A DNA stretch of 11,672 bases from Limnochordia bacterium. GTDB lineage: Bacteria; Bacillota; Limnochordia; Darwinibacteriales; DTU012. Of the stretch, positions 1-6,937 are shown one piece after another; position 1 is the first letter of the stretch; each line of letters begins with the position of its first letter. The notes under the pieces are model-generated. The model was not told the DNA's origin. It was given only the letters and a program-made list of their open reading frames with translations, and ran no database searches. The DNA lies in contig SKHL01000123.1 of the NCBI GenBank assembly GCA_007116995.1, forward strand, positions 1-11,672, in the 5' to 3' direction. A program made the translations under genes and the position numbers.

Positions 1-329
1 GGTTGAAGGTCACCACCTAATTTCCGGAAGATGCCTACATTCACTGCACATTCCGTCGATAGTTTCTCCTCATTACCCAACAGATAAACTCTCACATTTA
101 CACCTAGGTTGAAAAGATGTCTAGCTACAACCAACCCATCTCCACCATTATTGCCTATCCCAGCCAGGATGACTACTCGCTGTTTATCAAGATCTGAGAA
201 CTCCTCTTGTAACATGCGAACTACCGCCACGCCGGCATTCTCCATTAACACCAAACTAGAAATACCTAAACCGTTAATCGCCTGGTTGTCGACAGAACGC
301 ATCTCCTCCGCAGTCAAAACTAACATCAT
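1..329 (-). CDS. nnr: NAD(P)H-hydrate epimerase / Nnr (YjeF N-domain), 3' part cut by window edge
   Basis: The first 109 codons are visible; the rest lies beyond position 1. The protein begins MMLVLTAEEMRSVDNQAI, continues through LVLMENAG, and carries the glycine-rich loop GIGNNGGDGLVVAR near residues 70-83. These are hallmarks of the YjeF N-terminal (NAD(P)HX epimerase) domain. Family members repair hydrated NADH/NADPH in the cytoplasm. In many bacteria this domain is fused to an ADP/ATP-dependent NAD(P)HX dehydratase domain, but whether that half exists here cannot be seen. The start ATG at 329 overlaps the acpS stop (ATGA), with GGAGAGGAG just upstream. A second ATG at 326 is an equally possible start. 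Pairing of acpS with nnr is common in Firmicutes, which supports the call. Confidence 0.92.
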   Translation of the reverse strand, partial: MMLVLTAEEMRSVDNQAINGLGISSLVLMENAGVAVVRMLQEEFSDLDKQRVVILAGIGNNGGDGLVVARHLFNLGVNVRVYLLGNEEKLSTECAVNVGIFRKLGGDLQ

Positions 330-712
330 TCTGACTCCTCTCCAACTGCCACTGTATATGCTATGGCTGTCTCCCGATTATGAGATAAGCTGATTAATAC
401 TCTACATATCCCTTGCTCTAGGGCAATTTCCCGGGCTCGACTAGATAATTCAACCGTAGGTTTTCCCCATTGATCAGGAACTATCTCGATATGATGAAAA
501 CTAATTCCTCGCTGCCACCCACAGCCTAGGGACTTCATTACAGCTTCCTTACCAGCAAATCTAGCCGCCCACGAAGATATCCCCTTAGCCTTTAAGGTTA
601 GTTGCTCCCGCTCTGTAAAAATTTTGTCTACAAAGGGAAATCGCATACAAGCTCGTCTGATTCGCTCAATTTCAATAATATCAACACCACACCCTTTAAC
701 CGCTTCCCCCAT
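326..712 (-). CDS. acpS: Holo-[acyl-carrier-protein] synthase
   Basis: This 128-residue protein matches the usual 120-130 residue size of AcpS. The enzyme transfers 4'-phosphopantetheine from CoA to a serine of apo-acyl carrier protein, the first activation step for fatty acid synthesis. Visible motifs are GCGVDIIEIERI (residues 7-18; metal-binding Asp11) and the signature WAARFAGKEAVMKSLG (48-63; Glu56), followed by ISLSHNRETAIAYTVA near the C-terminus. The start ATG has a GGAG site 7 nt upstream, formed by the last codons of glmS, so translation is probably coupled to glmS. The stop overlaps the nnr start. It sits in the long minus-strand operon, and nothing about it looks damaged. Confidence 0.95.
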   Translation of the reverse strand: MGEAVKGCGVDIIEIERIRRACMRFPFVDKIFTEREQLTLKAKGISSWAARFAGKEAVMKSLGCGWQRGISFHHIEIVPDQWGKPTVELSSRAREIALEQGICRVLISLSHNRETAIAYTVAVGEESE

Positions 713-716
713 AAAA

Positions 717-1703
717 TCACTCCACTGTTACACTCTTCGCTAAATTCCGAGGTTTGTCTACATTACACCCTCTTGCTAATGCTGTATGATAGGCAAATAG
801 CTGCAAGGGGATTACACTGACTAGAGGAGCTAATAAATCACAAATCTGCGGTAACACAATAACTTCATCAACCATTTGTTCGACAGTTTCCCGATTCCCC
901 TTGGTTAGAGCGATTACCGTAGCCCCCCGTGCTTTTACCTCTCTTATGTTACTGACCATTTTATCAAAGACTTTATTGACTAAGGCAAGAGCGATCACTG
1001 GCACCCCGTCTTCAATTAATGCTAGAGTCCCATGCTTTAACTCACCAGCTGCATAGGCCTCTGCATGGATATAAGAGATCTCCTTTAATTTGAGGGCTCC
1101 TTCTTCAGCCACGGCATAATCGAGACCGCGACCAATAAAGAACATATTTTGGCTATCCATTAGTCTATTCGCTAATGGTTCAATAACTCCTTGCATATCA
1201 TCGATGACTTTCTCTAAAATGACAGGCAGCTGCTGCAGTTGGATAATAATCTCCGGATTAACACTATTTCCCTGTAACTGAGCCAGGTAAATAGCTAATA
1301 AGCTGAGAACCACTAATTGCGTAGTGTAGGCTTTAGTGGAAGCAACGGCAATCTCCGGGCCAGCGTAGGTATATAGGACATCATCAGCTTCCCTAGCAAT
1401 GGAACTATCTTGCACATTCGTAATGGCTAGAACTCGTGAGCCTCGTCGCTTTGCTTCCCGTAATCCTGCTGTCGGACTCCCATGCGTAGCCCACCGAGTA
1501 TGCCCAATTCCCATCTGTCCACGAATCGGTTCTAGTAAACGTAGTGCTTCTAAGCTCCCCTTAGATTTATTAATCTCAATGCGATCGTTAGTATAAACTG
1601 CAATGCCCGCGGAATCATAGCCCCGATACTCTAATCGCTCTAACCCCTTTAGCAACAAGGAATAGGCTTGTTGATCCCCTAGATAGCCAACGATACCACA
1701 CAT
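717..1703 (-). CDS. glmS: GlmS, glutamine-fructose-6-phosphate aminotransferase, with a large internal in-frame deletion (328 aa)
   Basis: Full-length GlmS (about 600-610 residues) makes glucosamine-6-phosphate from fructose-6-phosphate and glutamine. Here both ends are excellent GlmS: N-terminal MCGIVGYLG with the nucleophilic Cys after Met, YRGYDSAGIAV (26-36) and GIGHTRWATHG (65-75); C-terminal AGPEIAVASTKAYTTQ (114-129), ALKLKEISYIHAEAY (203-217), GELKHG (220-225) and the terminal RNLAKSVTVE. At residues 76-80 (SPTAG) the sequence jumps from the early glutaminase domain into the middle of the first SIS domain (GLREAKRRG). About 275-280 residues are missing, including the later glutaminase active-site residues, the CGTS-type loop and the SQSGET sugar-phosphate loop. 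The frame is open with no stop. The product is very unlikely to perform the normal reaction. A real deletion or an assembly collapse are both possible. The start is 8 nt after glmM; AGGGGG lies about 12 nt upstream, so the ribosome site is weak. Confidence 0.9.
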   Translation of the reverse strand: MCGIVGYLGDQQAYSLLLKGLERLEYRGYDSAGIAVYTNDRIEINKSKGSLEALRLLEPIRGQMGIGHTRWATHGSPTAGLREAKRRGSRVLAITNVQDSSIAREADDVLYTYAGPEIAVASTKAYTTQLVVLSLLAIYLAQLQGNSVNPEIIIQLQQLPVILEKVIDDMQGVIEPLANRLMDSQNMFFIGRGLDYAVAEEGALKLKEISYIHAEAYAAGELKHGTLALIEDGVPVIALALVNKVFDKMVSNIREVKARGATVIALTKGNRETVEQMVDEVIVLPQICDLLAPLVSVIPLQLFAYHTALARGCNVDKPRNLAKSVTVE

Positions 1704-1711
1704 GATTTTGG

Positions 1712-3052
1712 TTAGGCCCCCTGTTCAGATTGGACAACTGTGGCTACAGCCTGAATTACTTCGTCTAACAGCTGTTTATTCGCAGGATGCTCTCCCATTA
1801 CACGGATGAGCGACTCTGTGCCTGATGCTCGTACAAAGATGCGACCATCCGGGGCTAACAAGCTCTCTGCCTTTTTGATAGCTGCCTGGATTCTTACATT
1901 TTGGTCCCAGCCATCCTTCGTATCTACCCTGACATTCGTTAATACCTGAGGAAACACGGGCATTACTTGTGCTAACTCCGATAGAGGGACTCCTTTATCT
2001 AATAATACTTCTAAAAGTTTCAGTGCTGTTAGAACCCCGTCTCCAGTCGTATTATGATCGAGGAAAATAATATGACCAGATTGCTCCCCGCCTAAAACTA
2101 GGTCATGCTCTATCATGGCTTCCAATACGTATCGATCTCCTGCACTTGTTAACACCACTTCACCGCCGGCTTGTTGAAACCCTTGTCGTAGTCCACCATT
2201 GCTATACACAGTTGAGACAATTTTTTTGTTCGGCAATTTATTTTTCGCCAATAAGTCTAATCCACAAATAGCTAAAATATGATCGCCATCTACTAGGTTA
2301 CCCCGTTCATCTACGGCTAACACGCGATCAGCATCTCCATCATGGGTAATTCCTATATCGGCTCCCACGTCTACTACATAGTCTTGCATAACGTCTGGAT
2401 GAGTAGAGCCAGAATTCACGTTAATATTTACTCCCGTTGGTGCAGCGTTAATCACAGAAACCTTTGCTCCAAGCCTCTCGAGGACTTGGGGTGCACAATG
2501 ATAGGCTGCTCCATTCGCACAATCTAGCGCAATATGGAGACCTCTAAGATCCACATTCACGCAATCAATCAGAAAATCCATATACTTTTCTAAGGCCTGC
2601 TTTTCCTGATAGACTCGGCCTACATGCTTACCAATAGGACGCGGTAACTCTTTGCTACCTAGGCTCTGCTCAATTTCATCTTCCACTTGATCTGTTAGTT
2701 TAAATCCGTCTCCAGCAAAAAATTTAATGCCATTATCTTCCATGGGATTATGCGAAGCGGAAATCATGATGCTCGCATGGGCTTGTAACACTTTCGTAAG
2801 ATAAGCCACAGCAGGAGTGGGCACTACATCAAGCAATACCACATCTCCACCTACAGATGTGATCCCTGCTATAAGGGCTGCTTCTAACATAGCGCCAGAT
2901 AACCGTGGATCTTTACCAATCAGTATCTTTGGTTGTGGCGTGTTCTTTGCTAATACGGCTGCACCAGATTGCCCTAATTGAAAAGCCAATTCCGGTGTTA
3001 ACTCTACGTTGGCTACTCCCCGGACCCCATCGGTACCAAACAATCGTCCCAT
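1712..3052 (-). CDS. glmM: Phosphoglucosamine mutase
   Basis: GlmM interconverts glucosamine-6-phosphate and glucosamine-1-phosphate on the route to UDP-GlcNAc and peptidoglycan. The 446-residue protein has the expected length and motifs: LFGTDGVRG at the N-terminus, the phosphoserine loop ISASHNP (Ser100), the Mg-binding loop DGDADR, the sugar loop GEQSGH and the phosphate loop RASGTESLIRVMGE. The last has Ser where most relatives have Pro (SGTEP). I place the start at the ATG at 3052, because GGAGGGG lies 5 nt upstream and the family begins MG-x-LFGTDGVRG. An ATG at 3076 would add MRYDGGVV and overlap the cdaR stop (TAATG), but the ribosome site would then fall inside the gene. It sits between cdaR and glmS, the classic order; in other Firmicutes GlmM binds and restrains CdaA. 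Confidence 0.97.
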   Translation of the reverse strand: MGRLFGTDGVRGVANVELTPELAFQLGQSGAAVLAKNTPQPKILIGKDPRLSGAMLEAALIAGITSVGGDVVLLDVVPTPAVAYLTKVLQAHASIMISASHNPMEDNGIKFFAGDGFKLTDQVEDEIEQSLGSKELPRPIGKHVGRVYQEKQALEKYMDFLIDCVNVDLRGLHIALDCANGAAYHCAPQVLERLGAKVSVINAAPTGVNINVNSGSTHPDVMQDYVVDVGADIGITHDGDADRVLAVDERGNLVDGDHILAICGLDLLAKNKLPNKKIVSTVYSNGGLRQGFQQAGGEVVLTSAGDRYVLEAMIEHDLVLGGEQSGHIIFLDHNTTGDGVLTALKLLEVLLDKGVPLSELAQVMPVFPQVLTNVRVDTKDGWDQNVRIQAAIKKAESLLAPDGRIFVRASGTESLIRVMGEHPANKQLLDEVIQAVATVVQSEQGA

Positions 3053-3057
3053 TACTA

Positions 3058-3064
3058 CCCCTCC
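3058..3064 (-). promoter_or_regulatory. Ribosome binding site deciding the glmM start
   Basis: GGAGGGG on the minus strand is followed by 5 nt (TAGTA) and the ATG at 3052. It lies inside the 8-codon N-terminal extension predicted from the ATG at 3076, which argues that the extension is not translated. Confidence 0.75.
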
Positions 3065-3075
3065 ATCATAACGCA

Positions 3076-4188
3076 TTAATTACCCTCATTGTAGGGAGCG
3101 TCTGGCTCCTCCAGATCCCCATTGATATCAGTATCTTGATCGTCTATGTCTACATCCTGATCTGTTTCTTCCAATACGTCTGGTTCTTCCTCAACTTCCT
3201 CATCAACTATAGCCGGATCCGGATCTAATATCGATGCTATCTCTAAATCCACTCCTGCCTCTGGGTTTTGTAGTGGTCGCACTCCCTCTGGAATAATCAG
3301 GGAACGTTCCACAGAAAACTCACCGGCTTCAAACGGTTCAAGTTGGATGGGCATCGTAAAGACCTGTTCCACAGCATCCCCCCGCGTCGTGGAAACACTA
3401 ACTAAAATAGCAGATGGCTCCACCGTAAAACTAACCAATTCTAGCCCCGCGGGTAACTGGCCTTGCCATTGAGGAACAATCGGCAGGGTTTGCTCATACT
3501 GAGAAACTACCTGCTGGAGAATAACTCGTACTTCTCCAGGAGACACCGTCACCTGTTCGATTTCTCGACCTTGGTTATCAACAGCTCGGACAGGAAAATT
3601 TCCCTCTAAGCGAGTAGCTCCGCCTGCAAGGCTAATGTATGCCACTACCTGCTCCACTTGATTTAGCACACTACGAGGCCCTCTCACCACTACCTCTGCC
3701 GGATCTGGAGTTAAGCTTTGCACACCTTGCTCAGGGAGAAGACCCACCAGGGCTACAGCTACTGGAAATTGTTGATTAAGAATTCGTTCCGTTCGTAGCC
3801 GTACCCAACGGGGTGTCACACTAACAAGATCCACTCCCGTAGGTAATGTCACATCCACACCATAGGTGCCCTCTCCCTCGATAGCTCCACTCAGATTAAT
3901 GACGGCACGAGCTTCTCGTTCTGCTACGGGAACTAAAGGAGAAAAACTACGAATACGCACTCGAGCCGGCCCTGGATCAGTGATTAATGCAAAGTCATCG
4001 GGTAGAGCCTGCGCTTGCATAGGAACAGTGACGATCCGTTCTACCGTAGCAAACCGACCTTCTCCTCCAGCTAGAAACCAAAGAATTACTGCTAAGAATA
4101 AGGCGAAGAACCGAAAATATAAGTTCTCATCCCGTATTAGAGCCCGCAGTCGCTCAATCCACAGTGACTTCCATCCAGAAATCCTCAA
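3076..4188 (-). CDS. cdaR: CdaR / YbbR-domain regulator of diadenylate cyclase, with acidic C-terminal tail
   Basis: CdaR is a membrane-anchored extracytoplasmic protein with repeated YbbR domains that modulates CdaA activity. Visible are one N-terminal membrane segment (about residues 25-41, FRFFALFLAVILWFLAG) after a short basic cytoplasmic stretch, then several beta-rich YbbR repeats (for example VSPGEVRVIL and PAEVVVRGP). The last 52 residues are highly acidic: 23 Asp/Glu and no Lys, Arg or His. The likely start is the TTG at 4188, which overlaps the cdaA stop as TTGA and lies 8 nt after AGGAGG. The ATG at 4194 would sit only 2 nt from AGGAGG; using it would give 372 instead of 370 residues. 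The position directly after cdaA and before glmM is the standard arrangement and makes the call firm despite weak primary-sequence conservation in this family. Confidence 0.93.
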   Translation of the reverse strand: MRISGWKSLWIERLRALIRDENLYFRFFALFLAVILWFLAGGEGRFATVERIVTVPMQAQALPDDFALITDPGPARVRIRSFSPLVPVAEREARAVINLSGAIEGEGTYGVDVTLPTGVDLVSVTPRWVRLRTERILNQQFPVAVALVGLLPEQGVQSLTPDPAEVVVRGPRSVLNQVEQVVAYISLAGGATRLEGNFPVRAVDNQGREIEQVTVSPGEVRVILQQVVSQYEQTLPIVPQWQGQLPAGLELVSFTVEPSAILVSVSTTRGDAVEQVFTMPIQLEPFEAGEFSVERSLIIPEGVRPLQNPEAGVDLEIASILDPDPAIVDEEVEEEPDVLEETDQDVDIDDQDTDINGDLEEPDAPYNEGN

Positions 4189-4961
4189 TGCCATCCCCTC
4201 CTAAAACGAAAGGGTTCTTCTGCCTTCTGTAAATAGGCCTGCAACTGTTCGCTTAAACGACTCTCTGTTAAATACCGTCGTAGCCGTCCACCCACAGCTA
4301 GGGATATGGTTCCAGTCTCCTCAGAGACAACAATCACTACGGCATCCGATTGTTCCGACAGTCCTACAGCAGCTCGATGTCTGGTCCCCAGCTGGGAGTC
4401 TAGCAGACTCTCTGTTAGAGGCAAAAAAGAGGCTGCGCTGGAAATACGCCCATCGCGAATAATCGCAGCACCATCGTGCAAGGGCGAATTCGGTTCAAAA
4501 ATATTTCCCAACAGCTCCGCACTTAATAGAGCATCTAAACCTACCCCTGTCTCGACAAACTCCTGCAACCCTGTTTCTCGCTCAATCACTATCAATGCCC
4601 CTACTCGTCGTGCACTTAATTTCACTGCTACCTTCACTACACTTTCAATCACCGACTGGGACTGATCTTTGCTAGTATTAAATTTCGTAAAGAACTGGCC
4701 GCGTCCTATCTGCTCTAATGCCCGTCGTAATTCAGGATAAAAAACGATGGGTAACGCGACAAAGATGACTGTCGTGCTTTGTTCTAACAGCCAACTTACT
4801 GTTTGCAATGCCAAAGCTCGAGCGATTAAGCTAGCCACAAAAATAACTGCTAAGCCTTTAATTAATGTAGTGGCTCGGGTTCCTCGAATTACATTCATTA
4901 ATTTATAGATTACGTAAGCAACAATTAGAATATCAACTGCGTCTAGAAGTGTAAAATCCAC
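4185..4961 (-). CDS. cdaA: Diadenylate cyclase CdaA (DacA/YbbP family)
   Basis: CdaA condenses two ATP molecules to cyclic di-AMP, the second messenger that controls potassium and osmolyte transport and cell-wall homeostasis. The 258-residue protein has three predicted N-terminal membrane helices (about residues 8-24, 33-50 and 58-76) followed by a cytoplasmic DAC domain. The two diagnostic catalytic motifs are present: DGA at 163-165 within NSPLHDGAAII, and RHR at 194-196 within LGTRHRAAVGLSE. PELRRALEQIGRGQF (76-90) is also typical. The start is a GTG at 4961, 5 nt after the HAD gene stop, with GGGGGGAG upstream at about 10 nt. The stop overlaps the cdaR TTG start. All key residues are intact, so an active enzyme is expected. 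Confidence 0.97.
   Translation of the reverse strand: MDFTLLDAVDILIVAYVIYKLMNVIRGTRATTLIKGLAVIFVASLIARALALQTVSWLLEQSTTVIFVALPIVFYPELRRALEQIGRGQFFTKFNTSKDQSQSVIESVVKVAVKLSARRVGALIVIERETGLQEFVETGVGLDALLSAELLGNIFEPNSPLHDGAAIIRDGRISSAASFLPLTESLLDSQLGTRHRAAVGLSEQSDAVVIVVSEETGTISLAVGGRLRRYLTESRLSEQLQAYLQKAEEPFRFRRGWH
4195..4202 (-). promoter_or_regulatory. Ribosome binding site deciding the cdaR start
   Basis: AGGAGGGG on the minus strand lies inside the 3' end of cdaA. It abuts the ATG at 4194 with no gap, but its AGGAGG core is 8 nt from the TTG at 4188. That favours a TTG start fused to the cdaA stop codon (TTGA), suggesting translational coupling. Confidence 0.65.
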
Positions 4962-4966
4962 TTACG

Positions 4967-5629
4967 CTAAACTCCCCCCGCTAGCATAAACTCGATGCAT
5001 TCAGCTAATGAGCGTCGCTCATCTAGGATAAAGGTATTCATACCGCAATTCACGGCCACACCATCGTTCTCAGGCTCGTCTCCAATCATCAGACAATCTC
5101 GAGGATCAACCGCGATAGTCCGGGCAATTTCCTGATAGTATTCCACATTCGGTTTACAAAAGTGCATATTATCTCCTGCAGTGATAAGATCAAAGCAATA
5201 GCCATCTACACCAGCCCATCGCATTCTTTCCATAATAGCGCTTCGAGGAAACAATGGATTCGTAGCTAGGACTATTTTGCAATCTAAATTCCTTGCCGTT
5301 TCAATCGCTTTTCCTGCTAAAGGATGGGCCTTGGTTAAATACTCCAATTTAGGAAACTCATTGTCATAATACAGATAAAACTGATCCATCAAAGCAGGAT
5401 CTAAACTTGTTCGCTTGAAAAAGTCTTCGGTAAAAACTTCTAGGTTTGTGCGAGTTTCATCCATGTTAATGGTCATCACGTGTGTTGCTTCCATCAAATT
5501 CGTCAGAAATTCATTCGGATCCATCCAGGGACGAAATTGGCGTGACACCCCTTGGAAATACTCGGCCATAAAGGTTTGGAAGTTTGTCTCTAATAATGTT
5601 CCATCTAAATCGAAAAGTACCGCCCGCAT
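4967..5629 (-). CDS. HAD-superfamily hydrolase (probable phosphatase), substrate unknown
   Basis: The 220-residue protein contains all four HAD motifs: FDLDGT (Asp7 nucleophile, Asp9) at residues 6-11, LATNP (Thr123), CKPN (Lys159) and MIGDEPENDG (Asp184, Asp189). Residues about 15-100 form a helical C1-type cap, as in phosphoglycolate- and YjjG-type phosphatases. This predicts a cytosolic Mg-dependent phosphomonoesterase. The substrate cannot be read from sequence. Starting from ATG at 5629, it has an excellent GGGAGGGG site 5 nt upstream and lies 12 nt after the aminotransferase stop and 5 nt before cdaA, so it is surely cotranscribed. A role with the aminotransferase (for example a phosphorylated amino-acid or sugar intermediate) or with cell-wall sugar phosphates is conceivable but only inferred. 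Confidence 0.88.
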   Translation of the reverse strand: MRAVLFDLDGTLLETNFQTFMAEYFQGVSRQFRPWMDPNEFLTNLMEATHVMTINMDETRTNLEVFTEDFFKRTSLDPALMDQFYLYYDNEFPKLEYLTKAHPLAGKAIETARNLDCKIVLATNPLFPRSAIMERMRWAGVDGYCFDLITAGDNMHFCKPNVEYYQEIARTIAVDPRDCLMIGDEPENDGVAVNCGMNTFILDERRSLAECIEFMLAGGV

Positions 5630-5641
5630 CGGATCCCCTCC

Positions 5642-6781
5642 CTAGTTTTCCTTAATCCACTGGTTCCATAGTTTCCCTGCTGGAGCTGTCGCAACGCCGT
5701 AACGCCCTAGACAACACTCTATCGCTGCTAGAGTAGTTAACATATCTAACGGTGTTGCATACCCCATATGTCCAATCCGAAATATCTCACCAGTGAATTT
5801 ACCTTGACCACCAGCCAATTCCAATCCATATTGTTCCCTTAGTCTCTGACAAAATTCTACCACATCAAATCCCTCAGGTCGCACAGACGTCACAGTAGGC
5901 GATGCCCACTTATCCAGAACCAATAATTCCAGTTCGAGTGCTTCCATCCCAACTCGCACCATATCTCTCATTAACATATGACGAATAAACATATTGTCTA
6001 GCCCTTCCTCATAGATCATATCTAGAGCTTCATCCAATGCGAAGAAATTGGCCAGATTCGGAGTAAAGGGAGGCTCACCCTTGGCTAGCATCTTTTCATA
6101 GGTTAAAAGATTAAGGTAATATCGGGGAGAGGTTACCCCTTCCATCCGTTCTCTAGCCCGTTGAGAAACACTCACAAAGGCTAATCCAGGAGGTGTCATC
6201 AGGCACTTTTGTGAAGCTGCACATACCATATCGATCCCCCAAGAATCGGTTTCAAGAGGGCTGCCGCCTAGAGAGCTAACAGCATCAACTACTAGCAAAG
6301 CTGGGTAGTTTTTGACCACTTCTCCAATACTTTCAATATCATTTAGTACAGCAGTAGATGACTCGTTATGTGTCGCGAATACTACTTCAATGTCTGGGTT
6401 TAAATCAAGAGCTTCCTTCACAGCTTGGGGATCCACTCCCGTCCCCCAGGGATAGGAAACCACATGTAGATCAGCACCATAGCTTTGACATAATTCAGCC
6501 CAACGCTGCCCAAAAGAACCTCCTACTAGAACTAAAACTGGATCTCCCGGACTAACTAAGTTAGCCACTGCTGCTTCCATGGCAGCAGTGCCAGATCCTG
6601 TTAGAGCTAAGACAGTATCCTTGGTGAAAAAAACAGGTTTCAAACGCTCCAATATTTGGGGTAATTTATGTTTAAACTCCACTCCCCGATGATTAATCAT
6701 TGGTCGCGCACTGGCTAATAAGACGTTAGCAGGCACTGGAACCGGTCCTGGAATTCGTAACTCTTGTTTCAATCTAAACAT
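5642..6781 (-). CDS. Class V aminotransferase, alanine/serine-glyoxylate (serine-pyruvate) family
   Basis: This is a fold-type I, PLP-dependent enzyme of about 379 residues. Visible features are the N-terminal PGPVPVP substrate region, the GSGTAAMEA phosphate-binding loop (62-70), ATHNESSTAVLN (136-147; relatives usually have STGVLN), VVDAVSS with the PLP-pyridine Asp166, the Schiff-base Lys192 in ASQKCLMTPPGLAFV, and FRIGHMG with the carboxylate-binding Arg335. Relatives transfer amino groups between alanine or serine and glyoxylate or pyruvate; the real substrates here are not known. The start is the ATG at 6781, because GGAGGTG lies 9 nt upstream. A TTG at 6799 would add six residues but would place that ribosome site inside the gene. 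It is the first gene of the minus-strand unit, diverging from glnA. No serA lies next to it in this window. Confidence 0.9.
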   Translation of the reverse strand: MFRLKQELRIPGPVPVPANVLLASARPMINHRGVEFKHKLPQILERLKPVFFTKDTVLALTGSGTAAMEAAVANLVSPGDPVLVLVGGSFGQRWAELCQSYGADLHVVSYPWGTGVDPQAVKEALDLNPDIEVVFATHNESSTAVLNDIESIGEVVKNYPALLVVDAVSSLGGSPLETDSWGIDMVCAASQKCLMTPPGLAFVSVSQRARERMEGVTSPRYYLNLLTYEKMLAKGEPPFTPNLANFFALDEALDMIYEEGLDNMFIRHMLMRDMVRVGMEALELELLVLDKWASPTVTSVRPEGFDVVEFCQRLREQYGLELAGGQGKFTGEIFRIGHMGYATPLDMLTTLAAIECCLGRYGVATAPAGKLWNQWIKEN

Positions 6782-6790
6782 TATATCGGG

Positions 6791-6797
6791 CACCTCC
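6791..6797 (-). promoter_or_regulatory. Ribosome binding site deciding the aminotransferase start
   Basis: GGAGGTG on the minus strand is followed by 9 nt and the ATG at 6781. It supports MFRLKQEL as the N-terminus rather than the TTG-initiated extension from 6799. Confidence 0.7.
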
Positions 6798-6862
6798 AAA
6801 GTATCGTTCGAAAAACGAATTTCGCCAATATCAAGCCGAAATCCTTTATTTTCCTAAATGAA

Positions 6863-6892
6863 TTGACAATGACGCTAGATTAGTGATATTAT
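6863..6892 (+). promoter_or_regulatory. Sigma-A type promoter for glnA-nadE
   Basis: A perfect -35 TTGACA at 6863-6868 and an extended -10 (TG at 6884-6885, one base, TATTAT at 6887-6892) are separated by 18 nt. Transcription would start near 6899, giving a leader of about 40 nt. I see no clear GlnR/TnrA palindrome (TGTNA-N7-TNACA) and no room for a large riboswitch. Confidence 0.7.
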
Positions 6893-6937
6893 TTCATAAA
6901 ACACAGACTGTTAAAAGAGAAGAGGGACGACTAATAG

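Noticed and set aside
1400..1550. Insertion sequence or recombination site at the glmS junction
   Set aside because: No transposase, inverted repeat or target duplication is visible at the junction; only coding sequence is present.
717..1703. Frameshift or premature stop as the cause of the short glmS
   Set aside because: The reading frame is continuous from MCGIVGY to SVTVE, and the two conserved halves join in the same frame. The missing middle is not encoded in another frame nearby.
1704..1711. A glmS ribozyme/riboswitch upstream of glmS
   Set aside because: Only 8 nt separate glmM from glmS, so there is no leader for the ribozyme.
2905..3228. 107-codon plus-strand open frame with a hydrophobic C-terminal half
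   Set aside because: It lies antisense to glmM and to the acidic-tail end of cdaR. Its hydrophobic stretch is simply the complement of Asp/Glu codons, and no ribosome site or family motif is visible.
6805..6819. Small inverted repeat TTCG-AAAAA-CGAA in the glnA/aminotransferase divergent region
   Set aside because: The stem is only 4 bp and unlike a known nitrogen-regulator site, so it is too weak to call an operator.
6782..6862. Minus-strand promoter for the aminotransferase (TTGGCG at 6823-6828 and GATACT at 6800-6805, 17 nt apart)
   Set aside because: Transcription would begin inside or after the GGAGGTG ribosome site at 6791-6797, so it cannot serve the gene. No better pair was found in this region.
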